Shown one piece after another: positions 45,424 to 55,027 of a stretch of DNA of 64,000 nucleotides. How positions within the stretch are numbered: position 1 is the stretch's first letter; the number at the start of each line of letters is the position of its first letter. The DNA comes from Roseomonas sp. (GTDB taxonomy: Bacteria > Pseudomonadota > Alphaproteobacteria > Acetobacterales > Acetobacteraceae), in contig JADCFP010000012.1 in assembly GCA_020249465.1 (NCBI GenBank), positions 24,828 to 88,827 of the forward strand, given 5' to 3'. A program made the translations under genes and the position numbers. The notes under the pieces are model-generated. The model was not told the DNA's origin. It saw nothing but the letters and a program-made list of their open reading frames with translations, and searched no databases.

Positions 45424-47263
45424 CCGCGCGCTCGATCTCATCAATGAAGCCGGCAATCACATCAAGACCGCGCGTCCAAAATGCCGGGTCTGCGGCATTG
45501 AGGCCAAAGGGGGCCAGCAATTCCTTATGCCGCAACGTGCCGCCGGCGCGGAGCATTTCGATATACTTCGCCTCAAAATCCGCAACACCGCCATCGCGAT
45601 AGACGCCATACAGCGCATTCACCAGGCAATCGCCAAAGGCATAGGCGTAGACATAAAAGGGCGTGTGGATGAAATGTGGGATATAGGACCAATAGACGTG
45701 GTAGTCCGGCGAAAATTCAAAGGCCGGCCCCAGGCTTTCGGTCTGCACCTGCATCCAAAGCGCACCGATCTGTTCTGACGAGAGCTCGCCCTTGGCGCGC
45801 GCGTCATGCAGCAGGGTTTCAAACCGGTAGAAGGCGATCTGCCGCACCACCGTGTTGAGCATATCCTCAACCTTGGCGGCGAGAAGACCGCGGCGCTTGC
45901 GTGGATCGGCTTCCGCATCCAAGACCGCGCGGAAGGTCATCATCTCACCGAAAACCGAGGCAGTTTCAGCCAAGGTCAGCGGGGTTGAGGACATCAGATA
46001 GCCCTGTTCACCCGCCAGCACCTGATGCACGCCATGTCCCAATTCATGCGCCAGCGTCATCACATCGCGCGCCTTGCCGTGATAATTCACGAGCAGATAG
46101 GGATGCGCCGAAGGCACGGTTGGATGCGCGAAGGCGCCCGATGCCTTGCCGGGGCGAAGTGCGGCATCAATCCAGGGCTTGTCAAAGAATTGCCGGCCAA
46201 TCTCAGCGAGGCGTGGGCTGAAGGCGCCATAGGCATCCAGCACTTGGGAGACAGCCTTGGGCCAGGGGATAAGGCTGTCATCCTGATCCGGCAGCGGCGC
46301 ATTGCGGTCCCAATGCTGCAATTTCGGCAGGCCAAGCCATTTCGCCTTCATGGCATAATAGCGATGCGACAGGCGGGGGAAGCTGGCGCTGACGGCGGAA
46401 ACCAAAGCCTCCACCACCTCATCTTCCACCATATTGGCGCGGTTGCGCGCGGAAGCGGGGCGCGGGTAGCGCCGCCATTTGTCAATGATTTCCTTGTCTT
46501 TCGCGAGCGTATTCGTGATCAGCGTAAACAGCCGACCTTTTTCGGCGAAGGCGGCCGAAACCCCCTTGGCGGCGGCTTCGCGTACCGCGCGATCCCCATC
46601 GGAAAGCTTGTTCAGCGCGTCCGAAACCGTCAGGCTTTCCGTGCCACTGGGCAGCGGCACACTCACCTTCATGGTGGCGATGGTTTCATCAAACAGCCGG
46701 TTCCAGGCGGCGCGGCCCGTCACTTCCTTTTCATGCAGCAGCTTTTCCACCTCATCGGAAAGCTGATGCGGGCGGAAAACGCGCAAATCGCGCAGCCAGG
46801 GGCGGAAGCGGGTCAGCGCCGCCGAATCGGCGCATTTGCGATCCAGCACCGCATCTTCCAGCCGGTTCAATTCCAGCGTGAAGAAGATCAGATGGCTGCT
46901 GATCGTGGTCGCGCGTTCCTGCATGGTTTGATAGAAACGCCCATTGGCCGGGTTTTCCGCATCGCCGCTGAAAACCAGCTGCGCATAGGACATGACGCGG
47001 CCCAGCACTTCTTCAATCGCTTCATACTCGGCAATCGCCGCCGCCAGATCATTGCCTGAAATGGCGCCGAGCTTGCCGGCAAGCCGCGCGGAAAAGGCCC
47101 GCGCCTTGGCCTCGGCGCCGTCCAGGTCGCGCGTGAGCGCCGGGTCATCCGGCGCCTTGTACAGGTCCGAAAGGTCCCAAACGGGCAGGTTGGCAGCGGC
47201 GGCGCCGCCATCAAGCGGGGCGCGGAGCGGGGCAGGGGAGGTGTTTCTGGTCACCCTTCTCAT
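45416..47263 (-). CDS. pepF: M3-family oligoendopeptidase
   Basis: PepF cleaves short peptides in the cytoplasm using zinc. The 615-residue protein shows the HExxH motif TLAHELGHGVHQV near residue 400, the third zinc ligand region TLAETASVFGEMM near 425, and the conserved C-terminal YIPHFIHTPFYVYAYAFGDCLV near 520. Length is that of the family. The start at ATG 47263 lacks a clear ribosome site. It overlaps the ABC1 kinase gene and is 53 bases from the divergent acyl-CoA synthetase gene. Confidence 0.92.
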   Translation of the reverse strand: MRRVTRNTSPAPLRAPLDGGAAAANLPVWDLSDLYKAPDDPALTRDLDGAEAKARAFSARLAGKLGAISGNDLAAAIAEYEAIEEVLGRVMSYAQLVFSGDAENPANGRFYQTMQERATTISSHLIFFTLELNRLEDAVLDRKCADSAALTRFRPWLRDLRVFRPHQLSDEVEKLLHEKEVTGRAAWNRLFDETIATMKVSVPLPSGTESLTVSDALNKLSDGDRAVREAAAKGVSAAFAEKGRLFTLITNTLAKDKEIIDKWRRYPRPASARNRANMVEDEVVEALVSAVSASFPRLSHRYYAMKAKWLGLPKLQHWDRNAPLPDQDDSLIPWPKAVSQVLDAYGAFSPRLAEIGRQFFDKPWIDAALRPGKASGAFAHPTVPSAHPYLLVNYHGKARDVMTLAHELGHGVHQVLAGEQGYLMSSTPLTLAETASVFGEMMTFRAVLDAEADPRKRRGLLAAKVEDMLNTVVRQIAFYRFETLLHDARAKGELSSEQIGALWMQVQTESLGPAFEFSPDYHVYWSYIPHFIHTPFYVYAYAFGDCLVNALYGVYRDGGVADFEAKYIEMLRAGGTLRHKELLAPFGLNAADPAFWTRGLDVIAGFIDEIERADG

Positions 47264-47316
47264 ATAGACTGAAGCGGCGCGCGGCCAAGCGCCAAAGCAT
47301 AACCGGGGGGAAGGGA

Positions 47317-49041
47317 ATGCCTTATACGGACCAGGGATGGCCCAATCTGCCAGCCATGATGCTGGCGCGGGCGCGGGAATGGCCAGCGAAGCCGCTATTT
47401 CGCTTCTGGCGCGACAAGGCGTGGCAGAGCCTCACTTGGGCAGAATTCGCGGGCCAGGTCGCGGCGCTGGCGGCTTTTTTGCGCAGCCTTGGCATCGCGC
47501 CGGGGGATCGGGTGCTGCTGGTATCCGAAAACCGCCCGGAATTCCCAATCGCCGATACCGCCATCATGGCAATCGGCGCCATCACCGTGCCGACCTATGT
47601 CACCAATCTGCCGAGCGACCACGCCCATATCCTGCGCGATTCGGGGGCGCGGTTTGCGATTGTCTCCACCAAACCGCTGGCGGAGCGTGTGCTGGAAGGC
47701 GCCGCCTTGGCGCATGGCTTGGATGGCTTGCTCTGCTGTGAGGCCCCGCCCGAGGCGCCGGGCCTGGCCACTCACTACTGGGCAGATGCGTTGGCCAACC
47801 CCGCCGACCCCTTGACCCTTGAAGCCGAGACGCATCAGATCGCCTCAGAAGCCCTGGCCTGCCTGATTTATACTTCCGGCACCGGCGGTGCGCCCAAGGG
47901 GGTGATGCTGCCGCATCGTGCCTTGCTCGCCAATCGGCATGGCGTGCTGCCGCTGGCGGAAAAGCTGGAATTGGATGGCAAGCCTTACCTGTCCTTCCTG
48001 CCGCTGTCGCATAGCTATGAACACACGGTGGGCGGTTTCCTGCTGCCATCTTATGGGATGGAGGTGGTCTATTCGCGCGGCGCGGATCGGCTGGTGCAGG
48101 AAATGGCAGAAATCCGCCCTGCCATCATGACAGCGGTGCCGCGGCTGTTCGAAGTGCTGCGTTCGCGCCTGCTGGCGGCGCTGGAGAAGGAAAAGCCCAT
48201 CAAGCGCAAGCTGTTTGATCGCGCCTTGCTGCGCGGGCAGCAGCGCATGACGGGTGCCTCGCTTGGCCTGATCGGCGGCATTGAAGATGCGATCCTGGAA
48301 AAGCTGGTGCGGGAGAAAGTGCGCGCGCGTTTTGGCGGCGCGTTGCGCGCCTTGGTCTCGGGCGGTGCACGGCTTGATCCTGACCTGGCGGCGTTTTTCA
48401 TCGCGCTCGGCCTGCCGGTGCTGCAAGGCTATGGCCAGACCGAAGCCGGCCCGGTGGTGAGTGTGAACCTGCCCTGGGCCAATCGGCATGACAGTGTCGG
48501 CATGCCCTTGGAGGGCGTCGCGGTACGCATCGCCGCCGATGGCGAAATCCTGATCCAGGGTGATCTGGTGATGACCGGCTATTGGGGCAAAGCGGAAGCC
48601 ACCGCATCCACCCTGAAGCCCGAAGGCGATGACCCGCGCCCCTGGCTCCATACCGGCGATATCGGCGAAATGCGCGATGGGTTTTTGTATATCACCGACC
48701 GCAAGCGCGATTTCATCAAGCTTTTGGGCGGCGACATGATCAGCCCGGCCAAGATCGAAGGCCAATTGATGGCCGAACCCGAAATTCAGCAGGCGCTGGT
48801 CGCCGGTGAGGGCAAGCCCGGCTTGGTCGCGCTGATTGTGCCGGCTGAGGGTCAGGAGGGCAGCGTCGCCGCTGCCGTTGCGCGGGTGAATGGAAGGCTT
48901 GCCGTGATTGAACGCATGCGCCGCCATGCGGTGACGGCACCCTTCACGATTGAAAATGGCCTGCTGACGCCAACCATGAAGCTGAAGCGCCGCGCTGCGA
49001 TTGAACAACGCGCGGCGGAGATTGAGAAGCTTTGGGAATAG
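47317..49041 (+). CDS. Long-chain acyl-CoA synthetase-like AMP-binding enzyme
   Basis: The 574-residue enzyme activates a carboxylic acid to its CoA thioester via an acyl-AMP intermediate. It contains the ATP/AMP motif LIYTSGTGGAPKGVMLPHRA near residue 187, LSFLPLSHSYEH near 228, GYGQTEAGPVVSVN near 370, WLHTGDIG near 445 and the C-terminal hinge and lysine region ITDRKRDFIKLLGGD, with TPTMKLKRRA near the end. This layout is close to bacterial FadD-type long-chain synthetases. ATG 47317 follows GGGGGAAGG. Confidence 0.92.
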   Translation: MPYTDQGWPNLPAMMLARAREWPAKPLFRFWRDKAWQSLTWAEFAGQVAALAAFLRSLGIAPGDRVLLVSENRPEFPIADTAIMAIGAITVPTYVTNLPSDHAHILRDSGARFAIVSTKPLAERVLEGAALAHGLDGLLCCEAPPEAPGLATHYWADALANPADPLTLEAETHQIASEALACLIYTSGTGGAPKGVMLPHRALLANRHGVLPLAEKLELDGKPYLSFLPLSHSYEHTVGGFLLPSYGMEVVYSRGADRLVQEMAEIRPAIMTAVPRLFEVLRSRLLAALEKEKPIKRKLFDRALLRGQQRMTGASLGLIGGIEDAILEKLVREKVRARFGGALRALVSGGARLDPDLAAFFIALGLPVLQGYGQTEAGPVVSVNLPWANRHDSVGMPLEGVAVRIAADGEILIQGDLVMTGYWGKAEATASTLKPEGDDPRPWLHTGDIGEMRDGFLYITDRKRDFIKLLGGDMISPAKIEGQLMAEPEIQQALVAGEGKPGLVALIVPAEGQEGSVAAAVARVNGRLAVIERMRRHAVTAPFTIENGLLTPTMKLKRRAAIEQRAAEIEKLWE

Positions 49042-49092
49042 CAAAGGCAAGGTTCCAGTTGCACGGAAAAGCGATTAGCCTTTCCTGAAACA

Positions 49093-49100
49093 AAAGGAGG
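49093..49100 (+). promoter_or_regulatory. Strong Shine-Dalgarno site
   Basis: AAAGGAGG is nearly a full anti-Shine-Dalgarno match, 8 bases upstream of the ATG at 49109. It indicates a highly translated receptor gene and fixes that start. Confidence 0.7.
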
Positions 49101-49108
49101 AGCGACCC

Positions 49109-50074
49109 ATGATCACCACACGACGTGGCGCATTGGCCTTGGGCGGAGCACTCGCTGCACTGCCTTTGGCGGCATCGGCACAAGCCTATCCAACACGCGC
49201 GGTGCGAATCATCGTGCCGACCGGTGCAGGCGGCATCACCGATGTGCTGGCGCGTTTGGTGGCGGAGCGTTTGGCGGCGCGGTTGGGCGGGCAGGTGATT
49301 GTGGAAAACCGCCCGGGCGCCGGCGGCATTATCGGCACGGAAGCGGTGGCGCGCGCGGAACCCGATGGCCATACGCTGCTGATGGTCTTCCCAAGCCATC
49401 CGGTGAACCCCAGCCTGCGCGCAAGGCTGCCCTACGATACCGTCAAGGATTTTGCGCCGATCACCACCGTCACCACGGTGACTTCGGTGCTTTTGGTGCC
49501 GGCATCGCTGCCGGCGCAATCGGTTGGCGATGTCATCGCACTGTCGCGCCGCGAAAGGCTGACCTTTGCTTCGGTTGGCACCGGCAGTCTTGGGCATTTG
49601 GCCGGTGAGTTGTTCCGTTCCATGGCCAATATCGAATTGACCCATGTGCCCTATCGCAGCGTGCCGGATGCGCATACGGCGCTGCTGCGGGGCGATGTCT
49701 CGATGTTTTTTGACCCGCCCATCACCGGCCTGCCGCATATCCGCGAAGGGCGCCTGCGCGGGCTTGCGGTGACATCGCTCACGCGCTCAGCCGCCTTGCC
49801 GGATACGCCTACCATGCATGAAGCAGGGGTGACGGGTTTTGAATGTGTTGGCTGGAACGGCATTCTGGCGCCTGCCGCCACCCCGCAGCACATTCTTGAT
49901 CGGCTCAATCGCGAGATCGTCGCCATATTGAATGAGCCCGAGATGCAACGAAAACTGAGCGAGCAAGGCGCCGATCCCGCACCCGCGACGCGGGAGGCTT
50001 TCGCCGCGCGCATCAGCGCCGATATTGAAAAATGGGCGGGCGTCATTCGCAATGCTGGCATCCGGCCTGAATAG
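49109..50074 (+). CDS. Bug/TctC-family periplasmic substrate-binding protein
   Basis: A 321-residue Bug receptor with a twin-arginine leader (TTRRGALALGGALAAL, cleavage near ASAQA). Pocket blocks are VRIIVPTGAGGITDVLAR near residue 32, VIVENRPGAGGIIG near 60, and LTHVPYRSVPDAHTALLRG near 170. It heads a plus-strand operon with a hydrolase (15 bases on) and a cyclase-type gene, so its ligand is probably metabolised by these enzymes. Confidence 0.93.
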   Translation: MITTRRGALALGGALAALPLAASAQAYPTRAVRIIVPTGAGGITDVLARLVAERLAARLGGQVIVENRPGAGGIIGTEAVARAEPDGHTLLMVFPSHPVNPSLRARLPYDTVKDFAPITTVTTVTSVLLVPASLPAQSVGDVIALSRRERLTFASVGTGSLGHLAGELFRSMANIELTHVPYRSVPDAHTALLRGDVSMFFDPPITGLPHIREGRLRGLAVTSLTRSAALPDTPTMHEAGVTGFECVGWNGILAPAATPQHILDRLNREIVAILNEPEMQRKLSEQGADPAPATREAFAARISADIEKWAGVIRNAGIRPE

Positions 50075-50088
50075 GGAAGGGTAATCCG

Positions 50089-50898
50089 ATGCCAGTTTTT
50101 TCGCCTGATCAGGTCTCTGACATTTTCTATCGCGATGATTGCTTCGCCGATGCCTGGGAAAACCCCGAAGCGCTGCTGATGCTGCATGGCAATGCCGAAA
50201 GCGGTGAGGCCTGGAATGGCTGGATGCCGCTGATGGGCCGGCGCTTTCGCATCATTCGCCCGGATATGCGCGGCTTTGGGCGATCCACCCCCATGCCCAT
50301 CAATCACCCCTGGTCGGTGGATGGGATCATTGGTGATTTCATCGGGCTGATGGATCACCTTGGCATCCGGCGCTTTCATGTGATTGGCGCCAAGATCGCC
50401 TGCCCCATCGCGCTGCGTCTTGCGGCGCGTCATGCGGATCGCGTGGCTTCTCTTGTCGTGGTGGGTGGGCTTGTTTCGGGCACTGAATCGCTTGGTGATC
50501 GCGCCGCTTCCTGGGTAGAACGGATTGAGACTGAGGGTGTGGAAAGCTGGGCACGCTGGACCATGGATGGGCGGCTTGGCAGTGCGGCGAGTGACGCAAT
50601 GAAGGAAGCCTGGGCGAAGCTGATGGGTGCGACCGCGCTTTCAACCCAGCTTGGCTTCATCCGTTCCGTGCCGGGCATTGATGTCTGGGCTGATCTGCCC
50701 CGCATTGCCTGCCCAAGCCTGGTGATCACCACCGATGGCAGCGGGCTTGGTTCGGTTGAAGCGGTGCGCGCCTGGCAGAAAACCATCAAGGGATCGGAAT
50801 TGATGGTGGTGCCGGGCGATTCCTATCACGTCGCCGCAACCCATGCGGAAATCTGCGCACAAGCCGCGCTGGATTTCATCTCACGCCGCGCCAATTGA
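50089..50898 (+). CDS. Alpha/beta hydrolase-fold protein lacking the serine nucleophile
   Basis: The 269-residue protein has the alpha/beta hydrolase fold: the oxyanion HGNAESGEAW near residue 26, IIRPDMRGFGRSTP near 55 and a C-terminal histidine in GDSYHVAATHAE. The nucleophile elbow, normally G-x-S-x-G, reads IGAKIACPIALRLAAR near 103, with lysine in place of serine and alanine for the second glycine. A classical esterase is therefore unlikely; a lyase, dehydratase or scaffolding role is possible. It follows the Bug gene in an operon. Confidence 0.85.
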   Translation: MPVFSPDQVSDIFYRDDCFADAWENPEALLMLHGNAESGEAWNGWMPLMGRRFRIIRPDMRGFGRSTPMPINHPWSVDGIIGDFIGLMDHLGIRRFHVIGAKIACPIALRLAARHADRVASLVVVGGLVSGTESLGDRAASWVERIETEGVESWARWTMDGRLGSAASDAMKEAWAKLMGATALSTQLGFIRSVPGIDVWADLPRIACPSLVITTDGSGLGSVEAVRAWQKTIKGSELMVVPGDSYHVAATHAEICAQAALDFISRRAN

Positions 50899-50915
50899 AG
50901 CTGAAGGGCATTGTC

Positions 50916-51590
50916 ATGACCCGATTGATTGATCTTTCGACGCCCGTACAGACCGGCCATTTCCGCTGGGATGTGGAAAGAAGGCTTTTGAAAAGCCACG
51001 ATACGGGCGCCGGGCAAGCCACCTGGGCCGGCTGGAACCTGCATGCCTTCACGCATATGGACAGCCCCCGCCATGTGGACCCGGATGGTTTCACCACCGA
51101 TGCCATTACACTCGACATGACGGTGGGTCCTGGTGCGGTTTTGGATATTTCCCATGTACCGGCCAATAGCCCGATCAGCGGTGAAGCCTTGGCAGCGGCA
51201 GGCGCGCATCTACGGCCCGGCGATATTGCGCTGATCCGTGCGCGCTGGGATGAAAGGGCCGATATCAACACGCCTGAATTCTGGCTGCAGGCGCCCTGGA
51301 TGACGGCAGAAGCAGCAATCTGGCTACGTGAGCGCGGCATCAAGGCTATCGGCTTCGATTTTCCGCAGGATTACTGCATTCGCTTTTTTCTGACCGGCGA
51401 AAAGCGCCCGCCCTTGCCAGAACATGTGACGCATTATCACCTGCTGAAGCAGGGCATCATCATGTTCGAATATCTGCGCAATATGGGCGCGCTGCGCCAG
51501 GCGCGAAACCAGGTTGTGGCCCTGCCCATCCGCATTCCGGAGTGTGATGGCGCGCCAGCGCGCGTGATTGCCATGGAAGAAGAAGGCTGA
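50916..51590 (+). CDS. Cyclase/kynurenine-formamidase-like metal-dependent hydrolase
   Basis: The 224-residue protein resembles the cyclase family that includes KynB formamidase and isatin hydrolase. The metal-binding block is NLHAFTHMDSPRHVDPDG near residue 39, in place of the usual HxGTHxDxPxH; histidines and aspartate are kept but G-T is F-T. LRPGDIALIRARWDER near 102 and IKAIGFDFPQDYCIR near 143 follow. ATG 50916 is chosen because AAGGG lies 8 bases upstream. It would open a cyclic amide or lactone, completing the operon with the Bug receptor and the hydrolase. Confidence 0.85.
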   Translation: MTRLIDLSTPVQTGHFRWDVERRLLKSHDTGAGQATWAGWNLHAFTHMDSPRHVDPDGFTTDAITLDMTVGPGAVLDISHVPANSPISGEALAAAGAHLRPGDIALIRARWDERADINTPEFWLQAPWMTAEAAIWLRERGIKAIGFDFPQDYCIRFFLTGEKRPPLPEHVTHYHLLKQGIIMFEYLRNMGALRQARNQVVALPIRIPECDGAPARVIAMEEEG

Positions 51591-51602
51591 AGAAGCGGGG
51601 CG

Positions 51603-52745
51603 CTATCTTGGCGCCCAGCGCACGCCCGCGCGGATATCATCGCTATCCTCACCCGCTGCCGGCACGCCGCGTGCCGGTTGCGGGCGCGTACCGTCAAAGC
51701 TGATCGGCAGGCCAATGGCGCGCACCGGCAGCCCTGGTACTGGGGCGACAATGCCAAGCGCTTCCACCTGCCGATCCACGGCGATTTCACGCATGGTATT
51801 GATCGGCCCGCAGGGAATGCCGGCGGCTTCCAGCAGCGGTAGCCATTCTTCGGCCGGGCGCGCGCGAAAGGCCGGTTCCATCACCGCCATCAGCGCGGGT
51901 TTATTGGCCACGCGGAGCCGATTGCTGGCGAAGCGTTCATCGCTGCCAAGCGCAGAAAGCCCCATGGCATCGCATAATTTGCGAAACAGCCTGTCATTGG
52001 CCGCCGCCACCATCACCGGCGTGGTTGCGGTTTCAAAAGATTGGAACACCACCGTATTCGGATTGCCCGAAAGATTGCGCGGCGGTGGCCTGCCCGAGAC
52101 CGTGAAGCCCGCGAAATGCGGCCCCATCCAGCCAAGCGCTGTTTCCAAGAGCGAGGTATCAACAACGCCGCCCTTGCCCGTGCTGTGGCGGCGTTCGATT
52201 GCGGCCAGAATGCCAATCACCGCCCACATGCCGGTGCCGAGATCAAGAATTTGCACACCGCTTCGCGTGGGCGGCCCGCCTTCCGCGCCATTCATCATCA
52301 TCAGGCCCGAATAGCCTTGCAGGATCGGCTCATAGCCTGGGTGCAGCGCCTTCGGCCCAACCGCGCCAAAGGCGCCGAGTGAGGCATAGATCAGCCGCGG
52401 AAAACGCGCGGTGAGCGCCGCGCCACCCAGCCCCAAATCCTCCAAGGCGCCGGGGCGCATGTTTTGCACCACCACATCCGCATCACCCACCAGTTCCATC
52501 AGCAAAGCACGATCGGCATCATTGCGCAGATCAAGGCTGAGCGATCTTTTGCCGCGATTGACGGCGATGAAGGTGGTGGCGGTGCCTTCATGCATCGGCG
52601 GCCCCCAGCCGCGCGCATCATCACCGCCTTCGGGACGTTCGAGCTTGATGACCTCTGCCCCCAGCATGGCGAGGATCTGGCCCGCAAAGGGCCCGGCGAG
52701 ATTCTGCGCGATTTCAACAACCCGGATACCGGCCAAAGGTGACAT
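51603..52745 (-). CDS. CaiB/BaiF class III CoA transferase
   Basis: The 380-residue protein moves CoA between carboxylic acids. It has the CaiB/BaiF N-terminus PLAGIRVVEIAQNLAGPFAGQILAMLGAEVIKLE, the adenine-binding VNRGKRSLSLDLR near residue 62, and the catalytic aspartate in GVQILDLGTGMWAVIG near 160, followed by VDTSLLETAL. It is convergent with the cyclase operon, with only 12 bases between stops, and probably activates the acid it produces. Its promoter lies downstream of the chemoreceptor terminator. Confidence 0.92.
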   Translation of the reverse strand: MSPLAGIRVVEIAQNLAGPFAGQILAMLGAEVIKLERPEGGDDARGWGPPMHEGTATTFIAVNRGKRSLSLDLRNDADRALLMELVGDADVVVQNMRPGALEDLGLGGAALTARFPRLIYASLGAFGAVGPKALHPGYEPILQGYSGLMMMNGAEGGPPTRSGVQILDLGTGMWAVIGILAAIERRHSTGKGGVVDTSLLETALGWMGPHFAGFTVSGRPPPRNLSGNPNTVVFQSFETATTPVMVAAANDRLFRKLCDAMGLSALGSDERFASNRLRVANKPALMAVMEPAFRARPAEEWLPLLEAAGIPCGPINTMREIAVDRQVEALGIVAPVPGLPVRAIGLPISFDGTRPQPARGVPAAGEDSDDIRAGVRWAPR

Positions 52746-52782
52746 GGGACTTCCCCGTCGAAGAATGGGGAAAGCTAGTATG

Positions 52783-52809
52783 AAAAAGGCCGGCTGTCGC
52801 CAGCCGGCC
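52783..52809 (-). terminator. Rho-independent terminator of the chemoreceptor gene
   Basis: On the minus strand a perfect 9-base GC-rich stem (GGCCGGCTG pairing with CAGCCGGCC) with a 4-base loop is followed by five T residues (A run at 52783-52787 on plus). It lies 44 bases after the chemoreceptor stop. Confidence 0.9.
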
Positions 52810-52852
52810 CTTCGCTCAATGCTGATTGCAGGAAATGCCTCTGCGATTGCCA

Positions 52853-54841
52853 TCAGGCCGCATTGCGTACAGTCGCTGCTTCATCGCGTTGGATAACGCG
52901 CAGGAAGCCCGAAACCTCGTCTTTAAGCGCTTCGGTCTGCGCGCGAAGCCCGCCCGCGGTATCGAGTACCTTATCACTGGTGCGCCCGGCTTCCTGGGCG
53001 GTGCCAGTCAGGCCCCGCATGGAGCCAACGGCTTCCTCGGTGGTCACCGCGACTGATTGGATGCTGCTGCTGATGTCGCGCGTTGCTGCCCCCTGCTCTT
53101 CAACAGCGCTGGCGATTCCGGTGGCAACTTCATCCATCCGCCGGATGGCTTCGGCCACGTCCCTGACGGAAGCAACAGCCCCATGCGTTGCTTCACGCAT
53201 TGATGCGATTTGGCTTGAGATTTCCTCAGTGGCCTTGGCTGTCTGGCTTGCAAGCGCCTTGACTTCGGAAGCCACGACCGCAAAGCCTTTCCCGGCATCA
53301 CCTGCCCGCGCGGCTTCAATGGTCGCGTTCAGCGCCAGGAGATTCGTCTGCCCAGCAATGTCGGTGATCAGGCGGACCACTTCACCAATCTTTGCTGCTG
53401 TTTCTGTCAGGCTTGCCATTTGCCGGTCGGTGCCTTGCGCAAGCGTCACACCCTCCCGCGCCAATACTGCCGCTTCTGCAACCTGGCGTGTGATCTCATT
53501 GACGCTGGAATTTAGTTGTTCGGTTGCTGTTGCGATGGCACCTAGATTTTTGCTGCTTGTTTCTGCACCCTTTTCCGTTTCTTTCGCCTGGGATTCTGTG
53601 TTCTTGGCAATATTTGCCATAGTATGTGCAGCACCTTGCATATCGCCCGCAGCACGTTCCAAGCCGGTGACGATCTGTGTCACGGAAGTTGCAAAGCTTT
53701 CAGTGTGCTTCGCCATTTCCATGGCGCGTTGTTCCTTGGCCTGCCGTTCTGCTTCTGCGGCTGCTTCAAGTGCCTTTGTGTGTTCGGATTGGGCGCGGAA
53801 GCGTTCCAACGCACCTGCCATTTCACCGATTTCATCGCGTCTGTTTTGGCCAGGAATGGTAACGTTCAATTGACCGCCAGCGATGATACCCATCGCCTTC
53901 GCCATGCCAGCAAGCGGCTTTGCCAAACGTCCTGCCGCAAAAATTGCGACCATGGCCGCAACCAGGAGCACCAAGGCGCTGATCGCAAGAATGCTGAACA
54001 GGGCTGCTTCCTCGGCAGCTTGAATGGGTTGCAGTGAAATGCCCATGACGATGGCCCCAATCGGGCTTCCGGCTTGATCCTTCAAAGGCATTACTTGAAC
54101 GCGATGTGCGCCTTTTTCGTGAAGATTGGCATCAAGTGACAGCGCCTCGCCGCGCGTAATGGCCTTGATCAGATCAGCAGGCAGACTGGTGGAGGTTTGG
54201 TTTGCTACACTGCTGCCGGATAGCCGATCACCCTCAAAAAGCAGGATGGCAGCGCCAGCAAGGGAGCTTAATTTGCTTGCCGTTGCATTATCCAGCTTAA
54301 GACCTGCGCGCACAGTTCCCACGATACGCCCATCAAGCGGCAACGGGACCACTGCTCCTGTAGAAATCTCAGAGCCACCTGGCGCGCGGACCACGCCGGA
54401 ATAGGCTTGTCCACGCAGCGCGGCAGCAATATCAGCCATGTCGGCCTTGCTATCACCACTCTGAGTTGGATTTTGCGCCCGCACCAAAACCTTGCCTGTG
54501 GAATCGGTTACTTCAAGAACCGAAAGCATGGGGTCCAGTTGGCGGATCGCATCATAAGACTGGATCAAAGCATGGCTAAGTGCGGGAATATTGGCCCGAG
54601 CCGTATTTTCGCGGACAAGTACCCGTACGGAAACCCCCGATGCATGCGTATGCATCCGTTGTTCCAAATCTCGCATCGTCTCGCGCGTCCGTTCGGAGGC
54701 TTGAGACATTTGTTCCCAAAGCTGTTCTTCGAGCGAGGCACGCATGGTCCAAAGACCGCCGCCTGATGTGAAGATAATGCCAAAAAGGACTGGCAACAGT
54801 GATAACGCCAACAAACTAGCGCGCAGGCCACGCAAACGCAT
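52853..54841 (-). CDS. Methyl-accepting chemotaxis protein
   Basis: The 662-residue membrane chemoreceptor has a first transmembrane segment (residues about 8-28, [16 protein letters not shown]), a periplasmic Cache-like sensor domain to about 285, a second transmembrane segment ([22 protein letters not shown] near 290), a HAMP domain near 315-365, and a signalling hairpin with the strongly conserved [18 protein letters not shown] near 520. ATG 54841 follows AAGGAAG. No che genes are adjacent. The stretch is less GC-rich than its surroundings. The sensed ligand is unknown. Confidence 0.93.
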   Translation of the reverse strand: MRLRGLRASLLALSLLPVLFGIIFTSGGGLWTMRASLEEQLWEQMSQASERTRETMRDLEQRMHTHASGVSVRVLVRENTARANIPALSHALIQSYDAIRQLDPMLSVLEVTDSTGKVLVRAQNPTQSGDSKADMADIAAALRGQAYSGVVRAPGGSEISTGAVVPLPLDGRIVGTVRAGLKLDNATASKLSSLAGAAILLFEGDRLSGSSVANQTSTSLPADLIKAITRGEALSLDANLHEKGAHRVQVMPLKDQAGSPIGAIVMGISLQPIQAAEEAALFSILAISALVLLVAAMVAIFAAGRLAKPLAGMAKAMGIIAGGQLNVTIPGQNRRDEIGEMAGALERFRAQSEHTKALEAAAEAERQAKEQRAMEMAKHTESFATSVTQIVTGLERAAGDMQGAAHTMANIAKNTESQAKETEKGAETSSKNLGAIATATEQLNSSVNEITRQVAEAAVLAREGVTLAQGTDRQMASLTETAAKIGEVVRLITDIAGQTNLLALNATIEAARAGDAGKGFAVVASEVKALASQTAKATEEISSQIASMREATHGAVASVRDVAEAIRRMDEVATGIASAVEEQGAATRDISSSIQSVAVTTEEAVGSMRGLTGTAQEAGRTSDKVLDTAGGLRAQTEALKDEVSGFLRVIQRDEAATVRNAA

Positions 54842-55027
54842 GATCGCTTCCTTCGTTCTGATGATTTTGTGAGCATAAGGGGGAGTTATTGAGAAAAAGT
54901 TTCTTATTGCTTGAAGGGGCATTGTGACAAATTTTTCATCTTGCAAATAAAACAGTCAAATTGGGTCAGTCGCTGGCGATACGGGCCGGCCCTGGACCGG
55001 GCATGGTTTTACCTTCAGGTTTGCAGC

